Assembly: GCA_036644995.1 (NCBI GenBank)
Contig: JAVXOZ010000009.1
Span: forward strand, 4,333-68,332
Direction: 5' to 3'
Length of the DNA stretch: 64,000 nt
Source of the DNA: Cryptoclostridium sp036644995
GTDB lineage: Bacteria; Bacillota; Dehalobacteriia; UBA7702
The translations under genes were made by a program, and so were the position numbers. Under the pieces are notes generated by a model that had not been told where the DNA came from, made no database searches, and saw only the letters and a list, made by a program, of their open reading frames with translations. Every line of letters starts with the position of its first letter. The first letter of the stretch is position 1. Shown piece after piece: positions 6,894-14,816 of the stretch.

Positions 6894-6922
6894 ATTATAG
6901 CATTTTATAGAATTGTTGTCAA
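6894..6922 (-). promoter_or_regulatory. Consensus promoter of tRNA-Trp
   Basis: Minus strand: TTGACA (6917-6922), 17-bp spacer, TATAAT (6894-6899), 18 bp before the tRNA 5' end. Confidence 0.85.
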
Positions 6923-7170
6923 TAAAGATTTTAGATTCTATACTAAATTTAGTTACTTTCAACTATTTTACCCTAAAATCAGCAAAATTATCAGACTTAT
7001 CTAATCCAAAATATGCGGTACTTTCTTTTAGGGTTTATAGCTCATAGCCCACCTTATCCTTTATAGCATGGCACAGAAGGTTATTTTCTGTCAAAAGCCC
7101 CGAAAATTGTAGATAAATACAGTATGCCCAAGCAGATTGAGTATTGAAGTCCATGGCAAAGAGATTCAGA

Positions 7171-7370
7171 AGCGATTTCACAAATCGCACAGATTGTCAA
7201 AAAACATAGTTTTTTGGCAAGATGTCAGGCTGTTAAGAAAGCCTTAGATTCCACAAAACTACCTGAACAGCGGCTGTGCAGTGTACTTAGATGTACATAA
7301 GCAGTGGGAGGGAAGGGATTTTACCCAATATCAGACTTTACCAACAGCCTAAGCGATTTTATAAATCGCA
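7171..7370 (+). repeat. 162-bp interspersed element, copy 3, inside a duplicated 19-bp palindrome
   Basis: The element body is 7190-7351. Left (7171-7189) and right (7352-7370) flanks are the palindrome AGCGATTT-CAC/TAT-AAATCGCA, differing at two positions. The inner stem is less well paired in this copy (ATTCCACAAAA against TTTTACCCAAT). The rest of the gap from 6923 to 7687 has no gene I can support. Confidence 0.9.
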
Positions 7371-7453
7371 CCTTATCTATTTTAAACGTTGAAAATAACT
7401 GTTAATTAAAAGCTACATATCCCTAAATTATTACTCAATGATATTTTACTTTC

Positions 7454-7481
7454 GGGATACCGCAACCATTGAGAAAAAGCC
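7454..7481 (+). mobile_element. Solo ISL3-like right end
   Basis: GGGATACCGCAACCATTGAG then AAAAAGCC matches the right termini at 6600-6621 and 12530-12556. No matching left end was found nearby, so this is a fragment. Confidence 0.4.
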
Positions 7482-7485
7482 AAAA

Positions 7486-7517
7486 AAAAACCCTCACTTT
7501 TTACGGTGAGGGTTTTA
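7486..7517 (-). terminator. Terminator downstream of the AICAR transformylase gene
   Basis: AAAACCCTCACC / AGTGAGGGTTTT hairpin with a run of nine T on the minus strand, about 170 bp after the stop of the gene at 7688-8860. Confidence 0.75.
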
Positions 7518-7687
7518 AACTAATTTATTCTATACAACATACCAAAATCATAATTTCACTGTGCACATACAAGGCGGAGATTTGGTGTTCCTACCTATTT
7601 TGGGTTCTTTTCAAACCGTATATTTAAGATATCTAAAATACCAAGCCTCGTCTGAGGCACACACCGCAAAGGGTTTTAAGTTTAATT

Positions 7688-8860
7688 TTAGTGATGGAAA
7701 AGACGCATTTTTGTAAATGCCATTACCATATTATATTTATCCGCAGTTGCAATTACATCGTCATCACGCACGGAACCACCGGCTTCGGCAATATATTGCA
7801 CACCGCTTCTTTTTGCTCTTTCAATGTTATCACCAAAGGGGAAGAAGGCATCTGAGCCTAAGGAAACGCCGGTTAAAGTTTCTATCCATGCACGTTTTTC
7901 TTCTCTGGTAAAAGCTTCGGGTTTTTTTGTGAAAATATTTTCCCATGCGCCATCTGCCAAAACATCCATGTAATCTTCGGAAACATAAACATCAATAGCA
8001 TTATCTCTTTCGGGACGCTTTAAATCATCTCTGAAAGGTAAATTCAATACCTTTTCATTTTGGCGAAGATACCATGTATCTGCCTTATTACCTGCTAAGC
8101 GTGTGCAATGAACACGTGATTGTTGCCCTGCACCAATACCGATAGCTTGACCATCTTTGGCATAGCACACAGAATTAGACTGGGTATATTTTAAAGTTAT
8201 CAAGGAAAGAATTAAATCTCTCTTGGCATCTTCGGGCAATTCTTTATTGGATGTAACAATATTTTCTAAAAGTTCTTCATCGATTTTAAAATTATTTCTG
8301 CCTTGTTGGAAAGTGATGCCGAAAATGTCTTTGTATTCAACTTCCGCAGGAACATAATTTTCGTCCATTTGTACTATATTATAGCTACCTTTTCTTTTAG
8401 TTTTTAATATTTCCAAGGCTTTTGCCGAATATGAGGGGGCAATAACCCCATCGGAAACTTCTCTGGCTAAGAATTCCGCAGTCTGCTCATCGCATTCATC
8501 GGAAAGTGCCACAAAATCGCCGTAAGAGGACATTCTATCCGCACCACGGGCACGAATATAGGCGGTAGCCATGGGGGTTAATTCCACACCTTCCACAAAA
8601 TATACTTTTTGTAAAACATCGGTGAGGGGCACTGCCACTGCTGCTCCCGCAGGGCTAACGTGTTTAAAGGATGTGGCAGCAGGAAGACCTGTTGCCTTTT
8701 TTAATTCACGCACCAGTTGCCAGCTATTAAAAGCATCTAAAAGGTTGATAAAACCGGGTTTACCGTTTAATACCGTAATAGGTAATTCGCCGTCTTTCAT
8801 AAAGACTTTTGCGGGCTTTTGATTAGGGTTACAACCGTACTTTAATTCCATTTCTTTCAT
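7688..8860 (-). CDS. Stand-alone AICAR transformylase (PurH C-terminal domain only)
   Basis: Transfers a formyl group from 10-formyl-THF to AICAR in late purine synthesis. The 390 residues match the formyltransferase half of PurH, with the Lys-His active-site pair in TSFKHVSPAGAAV and QGRNNFKIDEELL, and SVCYAKDGQAIGIGAGQQSR further on. The N-terminal IMP cyclohydrolase (MGS-like) domain of ordinary PurH is absent, so cyclisation must be done by another protein. The start is ATG at 8858-8860 after AAGGAG. Upstream lies a ZTP riboswitch with terminator; ZTP/ZMP report AICAR accumulation and folate shortage, which fits this enzyme. Confidence 0.9.
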   Translation of the reverse strand: MKEMELKYGCNPNQKPAKVFMKDGELPITVLNGKPGFINLLDAFNSWQLVRELKKATGLPAATSFKHVSPAGAAVAVPLTDVLQKVYFVEGVELTPMATAYIRARGADRMSSYGDFVALSDECDEQTAEFLAREVSDGVIAPSYSAKALEILKTKRKGSYNIVQMDENYVPAEVEYKDIFGITFQQGRNNFKIDEELLENIVTSNKELPEDAKRDLILSLITLKYTQSNSVCYAKDGQAIGIGAGQQSRVHCTRLAGNKADTWYLRQNEKVLNLPFRDDLKRPERDNAIDVYVSEDYMDVLADGAWENIFTKKPEAFTREEKRAWIETLTGVSLGSDAFFPFGDNIERAKRSGVQYIAEAGGSVRDDDVIATADKYNMVMAFTKMRLFHH

Positions 8861-8883
8861 TGTAAAGTATTCTCCTTTTCATT

Positions 8884-8975
8884 AAAAAGAGCCTACCAAA
8901 GAAGGCTCCTGCCCAGACGGTCGGCTTTTTGTGCTATACTCCCTGTGGTCAATTCCACTTCCGCCAGTTGTATAA
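8884..8975 (-). promoter_or_regulatory. ZTP (pfl) riboswitch with overlapping terminator
   Basis: On the minus strand the aptamer (about 8975 to 8910) reads ACTGGCGGAAGTGGA, CCACAGGGAG, a short variable linker, and GCCGACCGTCTGGGCA. These are the conserved blocks of the ZTP riboswitch. They are followed at once by GAGCC-N10-GGCTC and a T run (8909-8884), an intrinsic terminator. Ligand binding should permit read-through into the AICAR transformylase gene when ZMP/ZTP rises. Confidence 0.9.
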
Positions 8976-8983
8976 CTGCTTTA

Positions 8984-9012
8984 AATTTAACATATTTTGA
9001 TACTTTTTGCAA
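8984..9012 (-). promoter_or_regulatory. Promoter of the ZTP-controlled gene
   Basis: Minus strand: TTGCAA (9007-9012), 17-bp spacer, TAAATT (8984-8989), a few bases before the aptamer. Confidence 0.6.
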
Positions 9013-9071
9013 GTATATCAGTGATTATTATTATGTTAAAATACCGCCAACATTCAATAAAAACAAAATTT

Positions 9072-9115
9072 AACAGAGGAAAATCCCATTATATTTACTA
9101 AGATTTTCCTCTGTT
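9072..9115 (-). terminator. Terminator of topB
   Basis: 14-bp perfect inverted repeat AACAGAGGAAAATC / GATTTTCCTCTGTT, 2 bp after the topB stop, with T-rich sequence following on the minus strand. Confidence 0.85.
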
Positions 9116-9117
9116 TA

Positions 9118-11277
9118 TTATTTATTTTTCATAGCTTCTTGGAGGGCTTGAGCCAAGGGACTGAGTTCCTGGGTTTTTTCCTGCTGATTTTGAGTTTTCA
9201 AAAAGTTTTGCACTTCTCTTTTATTGCCGCCGCTACCTTCTTTTTTCTTTTTATGGAAGCTCTCCGCTTTTTCACGGAATCCGCAGGGGCAAATGTACAT
9301 ACGTTTTTCACCCTCCCCAAACATTTCCATTTTTTTATGACAATTTGGGCACCGAGCATTGGTGGTCATGGAAATATTTTTTCGATAACCGCAGCTACGG
9401 TCTTGACAAACCAGCATTTTACCTTTTTTACCGTGTACCTCCAGCATCATCTTGCCGCATTCCGGGCAAGGAGTGCGAGTGAGATTATCCGGCACATATT
9501 TGGCATCGCTATTGGCTACCATTTTCACCAAATTAGCGGCATAATTTCTAATTTCACCGATAAAAGCTTTGCTTTGAGTTTTGCCTTGGGCGATGGTGTC
9601 CAGCTCTTTTTCCCATTTTGCCGTTAAAAGCGGTTCTTTTAAATCCTTGGGTACTAAGTCGATAAGCTGCATCGCCTTCATCGTGGGCACAATAACGTTA
9701 TCTCTTTTTTCCATGTAAAATGAGCGGTAAAGTTTATCAATAATATCCCCACGAGTGGCAGGGGTGCCTAATCCTGCACCTATATACTCTTTCATTTTTT
9801 TATCTTCGATAAATTTAGCAGGGTTTTCCATAGCCGTGAGCAAGGTTGCCTCGGTGTACCGAGAAGGTGCTTTGGTTTTTTGGGCTTTTAGCTGGGTGTT
9901 TTTACAGGTGAAAACATCACCTTTTTTCATAGATGGCAAAGCTTGGTTTTCTTCCCCATCTTCATCTTCAAAATCGTAAACTTTTTTCCAACCTTTAGCC
10001 ACCATTTCTTTGCCTTGGGCACTAAAAGATTCATCACCGCAAATAAATTCACCTTTTACATTGCGATATTCCATAGGTGGATAAAAAGCCGCTATAAACC
10101 TTTTTAAAACCAAAAAGTAAATTTTCTTTTCCTCATTTGTCATATTTAAAAGATTGGGCCGCTCCTCTGTGGGGATAATGGCATGATGGTCAGAAACCTT
10201 GGCATCGTTAATGCACACCTTTGCTATGGTTTGCTTATTTTTTATAACTTCACGGACAGGAGCTGCAAAATCTCCAAAATTAACAGCTTGCAATCTTTGC
10301 CCCAAGGTTGGCACAATATCACGGGTTAAATATGCGGAATCCGTACGTGGATAGGTTAAAACCTTATGTATTTCATAAAGTTTTTGCATATAATTAAGGG
10401 TTTCCTTGGGTGAAAAATGGTACATTTTACTGGCATCACGCTGCAATTCCGTTAAATCGTAAAGCAATGGCGGCGGTACGGATTTTTTTGTAACCTTCAT
10501 GTCAATCAACTTAAATTGAGCATTGGTGATTTTTTTCTGTATTTTAATGGCTTCTGCTTCATCATAAATAGCAGAATTCCCTTTGGCATCTTTGCGGGTT
10601 ACAAAAAAGTTGCCTAAATCTCCACGCACAACATAATAATCCTTGGGTTTAAAATTTCTAATTTCTTTTTCCCGCTCCACCATCAAAGCCAAGGTAGGTG
10701 TTTGAACCCTGCCTGCGGAAAGTTGAGCATTAAATTTACAGGTTAAAGCACGGGTTACATTTAAGCCCACCAACCAATCTGCCTCTGCCCTACTTCTGGC
10801 AGATTCATAAAGATGCACATATTCTTTGCCGTCTTTTAAGTGAGCAAAGCCATCTTTAATTGCCTTATCTGTTTGGGAAGATATCCACAATCTTTGTATT
10901 GGTTTTTTAACCCCTACTTTATCAATTATCCAGCGGGCAACCAATTCCCCTTCACGTCCTGCATCTGTGGCGATAATAATTGAGCCTACTTCTTTGGAAC
11001 GCAAAAGTGTTTTAACCACATTATACTGTTTGGCTGTTTCCGGAATTACTTTTAAATCCATTTTTCCCGGGAGCATAGGCAAAGTTTCCATGCTCCATTT
11101 TTTATATTGGTCACCATAATGCTCCGGCTCTGCCAAAGTTACCAAATGACCCAATGCCCAAGTTACAATATATTTATCACCGATTATGCAACCGTTTTCT
11201 TTTTTCTTTGAACCCAAAACCCGTGCCAGTTCTCTGGCAACCGATGGTTTTTCTGCTAAAACCAATATTTTCGTCAT
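9118..11277 (-). CDS. topB: DNA topoisomerase III (type IA)
   Basis: Decatenating type IA topoisomerase, 719 residues. In order: Toprim domain starting MTKILVLAEKPSVARELARVLG with the acidic DAGREGEL motif; SAGRVQTPTLALM; the active-site tyrosine in TYPRTDSAYLTRD; and GLGTPATRGDIIDKL. Two C-terminal zinc ribbons follow (CPECGKMMLEVHG...CQDRSC and CPNCHKK...CPCGF). ATG at 11275-11277 is chosen because GGAGG lies 5 bases upstream; an in-frame GTG four codons earlier overlaps that site. Single gene with its own terminator. Confidence 0.95.
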   Translation of the reverse strand: MTKILVLAEKPSVARELARVLGSKKKENGCIIGDKYIVTWALGHLVTLAEPEHYGDQYKKWSMETLPMLPGKMDLKVIPETAKQYNVVKTLLRSKEVGSIIIATDAGREGELVARWIIDKVGVKKPIQRLWISSQTDKAIKDGFAHLKDGKEYVHLYESARSRAEADWLVGLNVTRALTCKFNAQLSAGRVQTPTLALMVEREKEIRNFKPKDYYVVRGDLGNFFVTRKDAKGNSAIYDEAEAIKIQKKITNAQFKLIDMKVTKKSVPPPLLYDLTELQRDASKMYHFSPKETLNYMQKLYEIHKVLTYPRTDSAYLTRDIVPTLGQRLQAVNFGDFAAPVREVIKNKQTIAKVCINDAKVSDHHAIIPTEERPNLLNMTNEEKKIYFLVLKRFIAAFYPPMEYRNVKGEFICGDESFSAQGKEMVAKGWKKVYDFEDEDGEENQALPSMKKGDVFTCKNTQLKAQKTKAPSRYTEATLLTAMENPAKFIEDKKMKEYIGAGLGTPATRGDIIDKLYRSFYMEKRDNVIVPTMKAMQLIDLVPKDLKEPLLTAKWEKELDTIAQGKTQSKAFIGEIRNYAANLVKMVANSDAKYVPDNLTRTPCPECGKMMLEVHGKKGKMLVCQDRSCGYRKNISMTTNARCPNCHKKMEMFGEGEKRMYICPCGFREKAESFHKKKKEGSGGNKREVQNFLKTQNQQEKTQELSPLAQALQEAMKNK

Positions 11278-11337
11278 AAATACCTCCACAACTAACTGAC
11301 TATCATTATAGCATTAAAAAGCCAAATATAAAAGAAA

Positions 11338-11364
11338 AAATGCGTGTAAAAAACACACGCATTT
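11338..11364 (-). terminator. Terminator of the gerM-like gene
   Basis: AAATGCGTGTG / ACACGCATTT hairpin with a T tail on the minus strand. Confidence 0.85.
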
Positions 11365-11397
11365 AAAACCAAAAGATAGTATATGAAATTTTATGAT

Positions 11398-12117
11398 TTA
11401 CATATCATTTACGGAAAGTGGTTGGGAAATATCCCAATGACCCGTTAAACTTTGGGCAGTGGCACCGTTTATTTTTATTTGTACGGCTTTTACCGAATCG
11501 AACTGCCCTAATGTACCCACAATACTTTCCAAAACATAGCGTTCTTCTGCACTATTTAACTTTGCTTTTTGTATCTCAGGGCTAAAATCCACCGTGCAAA
11601 GACCATCCTTGGTTATATTTATGCCCAATACTTCGGCATCCGCAGGAATATAAGACTTTAATGAAGCCTCGGTAGGCCCTGTTAACAATTCATCCATGGT
11701 GGTTTTGGCAACTCCAATTTGATTGATAACGCTGCGTTTTTCCACCGCCATCTCACCTTTACCTTCATCCACATAAAACAGCGAAACTTCTTTATAGGTG
11801 ATAGGTGCTGCAGTTGGTTCAGTTTGGTCTTTAGAAGCCTCTTTATCGCCGGGTACCGGTGGTGCTTTGGCTATATTCTCTTTGCCTATACCTTTTGCAA
11901 CCACATCCCCAATGGCATCTTTATCTTTGGTTGTGATACCTTCCTGTTCGTTTAGTTTTGGTAGATTCTCTTTTTGGGCTAAAGCTGCGGTATCGGCATT
12001 TACCGCCTCCTGGGCTTTTTCTCTTACCGAGGCAAAAAAGCCCCCAACTTCCGTTTGAAAAACAAAAGCTAATAGCACAACAAAGAGCAACCCCGTTATG
12101 ACTCCTTTTTTCTTCAT
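11398..12117 (-). CDS. GerMN-domain protein (sporulation/germination-like)
   Basis: A 239-residue exported or membrane-anchored protein. The N-terminus (KKKGVITGLLFVVLLAFVF) is a signal or anchor sequence without a lipobox cysteine. A charged, proline-containing linker follows to about residue 105, then a C-terminal GerMN domain (VSLFYVDEGKGEM, TTMDELLTGP, IPADAEVLGINI, VDFSPEIQ, YVLESIVGTLGQF, VQIKINGA). In B. subtilis GerM takes part in spore-envelope assembly, but GerMN domains also occur in non-spore proteins, so the role is inferred. Flanked by its own terminator. Confidence 0.8.
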   Translation of the reverse strand: MKKKGVITGLLFVVLLAFVFQTEVGGFFASVREKAQEAVNADTAALAQKENLPKLNEQEGITTKDKDAIGDVVAKGIGKENIAKAPPVPGDKEASKDQTEPTAAPITYKEVSLFYVDEGKGEMAVEKRSVINQIGVAKTTMDELLTGPTEASLKSYIPADAEVLGINITKDGLCTVDFSPEIQKAKLNSAEERYVLESIVGTLGQFDSVKAVQIKINGATAQSLTGHWDISQPLSVNDM

Positions 12118-12276
12118 TTTAATCCCCCTAAGGCAGTGTTATTTTACTCTATCTTATGGAGATTAGAAGGCGAATAGAACAACCCGTCCTCAATTTGACA
12201 AATTAAGCTGAATTATTTAAAAATGTGTTTCACCAAAATATAAATATCCAACCATACCGATAAAATGGCAATTTAT

Positions 12277-12556
12277 GGCTCTACACTAAATGTTGTGGTG
12301 TAGAATGTAAACTTTACAAAAGCCTCAAAAAAATAGAGCCTATTCAAAAAATCCTGTAAAATAGAATTGGCTTAACACCAACTTCAAAGGAGAACGAATA
12401 TGCTCTATACTAATTTACCCCGAATTTATCAGGACTCCAAAAGGTAATCATTACAAAAACAGAAAAAACCTTAGTCACCAAAACCATTTTGGAAAAATAC
12501 CTGTAAAAGTGCATCAATGCTCTGTTTTTGGATACCACAACCATTAACAAAGAGCC
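12277..12556. mobile_element. 280-bp non-autonomous ISL3-like element
   Basis: The left end is GGCTCTACACTAAATGTTGT (then GGTGTAG) at 12277-12303. The right end, read inverted, is GGCTCTTTGTTAATGGTTGT (then GGTATCC) at 12530-12556. These are imperfect inverted repeats of the ISL3 type. The 280 bp between hold no intact transposase; a 60-codon frame on the minus strand is not credible. No clean target duplication is visible. Confidence 0.55.
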
Positions 12557-12598
12557 AATTTGCCAAAACCTAAGTATAATATATTTCCACATAAAAAG

Positions 12599-12632
12599 AA
12601 ACCTACTTTCCTTTTATATGGAAAATAGGTTT
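12599..12632 (-). terminator. Terminator of tRNA-Leu
   Basis: AAACCTATTTTCC / GGAAAGTAGGTTT hairpin then TCTTTTT on the minus strand, 5 bp after the tRNA. Confidence 0.8.
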
Positions 12633-12637
12633 AATTT

Positions 12638-12720
12638 TGGTGCGGTAGGTGAGACTTGAACTCACACGCTCGCGCACACGCCCCTCAAACGTGCCTGTCT
12701 GCCGATTCCAGCACTACCGC
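12638..12720 (-). tRNA. tRNA-Leu (anticodon GAG)
   Basis: 83 nt with encoded CCA. The acceptor stem is GCGGTAG / CTACCGC with discriminator A. A long class-II variable arm (GTGCGCGAGCGTG region) is present. The anticodon loop TTGAGGG sits in a CACGT/GCGTG stem, giving GAG, and the T-arm is GAGTTCAAGTCTC. Confidence 0.93.
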
Positions 12721-12757
12721 ATATTAATGCTGCATGTATTTAACACCAGCATTAGTT

Positions 12758-12786
12758 ATTATAACAAAAGATAAAGAATAAATCAA
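12758..12786 (-). promoter_or_regulatory. Promoter of tRNA-Leu
   Basis: Minus strand: TTGATT (12781-12786), 17-bp spacer, TATAAT (12758-12763). Confidence 0.75.
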
Positions 12787-12800
12787 GTAGAATTTTATAA

Positions 12801-13397
12801 TTATTTATATATTTTTTGATAGTTTTTCAAATTATCGCTTACTGCCTGTACATAATGGGCAGTTTCCCCAAAGGGAATACTATGGGCATCGGCTAAAGTT
12901 CCGTCCCAAACCCCATCTTTAACCCAGCTGAGCACATTTCCGTAGCCCCCGTTGTAAGCAGCAATAACTTTTGTGGTATCATTTTTAAAAATAGAATTTA
13001 AGTAAGAAATATACCAAATTGAAATTTTTAGATTATAGGAAGGCTTATCTAATTTATCCTCTTTATACTCTATGCCAATTTTACCCGCACACCACTGAGC
13101 TGTTTCCGGCATTAGCTGCATTAGCCCTAATGCCCCTTTTTGGGAAACCGCAGTTGGCTCAAAGTTGCTCTCCTGCTTCATAATGGCATAAACCAAATTA
13201 GAATCCACAGTGTATTCATTACAATAAGTAGCAACGGTATAAGAGTGGGGTCTGGGATAAGCCCTTTCGCTGGTATTGAATACACACACCGCCACCAAAA
13301 CAAAAATGGATAACAAAATAAATAAAATAAAGAAGGTTCCAACTTTACTTTTTTTCTGTTTTTTAGAATATCTGTTATTTTTACGACTCTTTGTCAT
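12801..13397 (-). CDS. Lytic transglycosylase (SLT domain)
   Basis: Cell-wall hydrolase cleaving between MurNAc and GlcNAc. The 198-residue protein has a basic N-terminus, one membrane anchor (about 22-43), and a Slt70-type goose-lysozyme-like domain: AIMKQESNFEPTAVSQKGA with the catalytic Glu, GLMQLMPETAQWCA, and AAYNGGYGNV, ending AHYVQAVSDNLKNY. It starts inside the 3' end of the mutM-coaE gene (17-bp overlap), completing a polA / mutM-coaE / slt unit. This gene content is typical of Clostridia, where a transglycosylase often follows coaE. Confidence 0.9.
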   Translation of the reverse strand: MTKSRKNNRYSKKQKKSKVGTFFILFILLSIFVLVAVCVFNTSERAYPRPHSYTVATYCNEYTVDSNLVYAIMKQESNFEPTAVSQKGALGLMQLMPETAQWCAGKIGIEYKEDKLDKPSYNLKISIWYISYLNSIFKNDTTKVIAAYNGGYGNVLSWVKDGVWDGTLADAHSIPFGETAHYVQAVSDNLKNYQKIYK

Positions 13398-14814
13398 CTA
13401 AAAATTTTTTCCTTTTTTCAAAAGCTTCTTTAATTTGATTTTTCATTTCCATTTCCGTACGTGAATTATCGATGATTAACTGTGCAAATTTGGCTTTTTT
13501 TTCATAAGTCATTTGATTTACCATAATTTTAGTTGCCAATTCCTCATCAATGCCATCTCTTTTTAGCAATCTTTGCTTTTGATTTTCATCCCCTGCATAA
13601 AGCAACCAAACTTCATCACACAATGCTGTATATTTAGCTTCGATAAGTAAAGGTGCTACCAAAATAATAAGTGCATCTTGGGATTTTTTAATGCGGCTGC
13701 TGATAATACGCCGTATTGCAGGGTGGGTTATGGCATTTAACTCCTTTACTTTTTCTTTATGGTTAAATACATTGTTACGCAACAGTATCCTGTTTAAAGT
13801 GCCATCTTCATTGATAAATTCAGTACCAAAAGTATTTGCAATTTTATTTATTACCGTACTATTGGGTGCCATTATTTCTCTGGCTATTAAATCCGCATCT
13901 AATATTTCAGCACCGAGTATATGTAAATAGTCCGATGCTACGGTTTTACCGCTGGCAATACCCCCGGTTAAACCTATAACAATTTTTTTTCTTTTTAGTG
14001 GCTGACATTGAGGACAATAAGAGGTGCTTCTGCCGCCACATTTTGTTTTTTCTATTATGCTGCCACAATTAACACAGGGCAAACCCCCACGCTGAAATAT
14101 TTTCAAATAATTTTGAAATGTACCTTTTTCACCGTAGCCATCTCTATAATCACTAAAAGTTGTACCTCTTTTTTCAATGGCAACAGTTAACACTTCTTTT
14201 GTGGCTTTAACCAGCATTTTAATATCTTGGGTAGATAAATCAAGTCCTTCTTTTAAAGGATTCACCCCTGCAGTAAAGCAAATTTCATCGGCATAGATAT
14301 TGCCAATACCCGCAACCACACTTTGATCCAGTAAAATACTTTTAATCGGTGCGTGTTTTTTTTGGGTATATGCTAATAAATGTGCCTCGTTATATTCCGA
14401 TGTTAAAGGCTCAGGACCTAATTTTTCAATTCCTGAGCCCATGTTTTGTAAATTATCCCCAATCCAAAAACCACCAAAACGACGAACATCTCTATAATAA
14501 ATGCCATTTTTTGCAAAATGGATTACCACATGGCAATGATTTATCTGGGGCAATGTTTTTTCAAAATAAACAAGTTGACCTGTCATACGCAGATGGGCAA
14601 CGATATATTTATCATTATCCAAAATAAATATCAAGTATTTACCTCGGCGTTCCATGGTTTTAACCACTCTACCCTCTAAAAAATCACAAAATTCCTCAGC
14701 AGTGCAATTTTTCAAAACACCGCTGTGGTTTACCTCTACTTTAATAATTTTTTCAGAACCAATTTGAGAAAGAATGCTGTTTTTAACCGTTTCAACTTCG
14801 GGTAATTCAGGCAT
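13381..14814 (-). CDS. mutM-coaE: Fusion: formamidopyrimidine-DNA glycosylase + dephospho-CoA kinase
   Basis: One 477-residue reading frame with two complete enzymes. Residues 1 to about 272 are MutM/Fpg: MPELPEVETV (Pro2 becomes the catalytic N-terminus, Glu3), HLRMTGQLVYF, DVRRFGGFW, GIGNIYADEICF, and a C-terminal zinc finger with CVNC and CPQC. After CQPLKRKK, residues about 275-477 are CoaE, starting IVIGLTGGIASGKTVASDYL (P-loop), then LDADLIAREIMAPN and THPAIRR. The genes are usually adjacent in Firmicutes but separate. No stop or frame change occurs at the junction. The ATG is 3 bp after the polA stop. Confidence 0.92.
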   Translation of the reverse strand: MPELPEVETVKNSILSQIGSEKIIKVEVNHSGVLKNCTAEEFCDFLEGRVVKTMERRGKYLIFILDNDKYIVAHLRMTGQLVYFEKTLPQINHCHVVIHFAKNGIYYRDVRRFGGFWIGDNLQNMGSGIEKLGPEPLTSEYNEAHLLAYTQKKHAPIKSILLDQSVVAGIGNIYADEICFTAGVNPLKEGLDLSTQDIKMLVKATKEVLTVAIEKRGTTFSDYRDGYGEKGTFQNYLKIFQRGGLPCVNCGSIIEKTKCGGRSTSYCPQCQPLKRKKIVIGLTGGIASGKTVASDYLHILGAEILDADLIAREIMAPNSTVINKIANTFGTEFINEDGTLNRILLRNNVFNHKEKVKELNAITHPAIRRIISSRIKKSQDALIILVAPLLIEAKYTALCDEVWLLYAGDENQKQRLLKRDGIDEELATKIMVNQMTYEKKAKFAQLIIDNSRTEMEMKNQIKEAFEKRKKFLDDKES

Positions 14815-14816
14815 AT

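Noticed and set aside
12269..12276. Target-site duplication of the ISL3-like element
   Set aside because: The eight bases on each side (CAATTTAT and AATTTGCC) are only partly alike, so I do not claim one.
12410..12592. 60-codon minus-strand frame in the ISL3-like element
   Set aside because: No ribosome site and no recognisable similarity; it spans the terminal repeat of the element.
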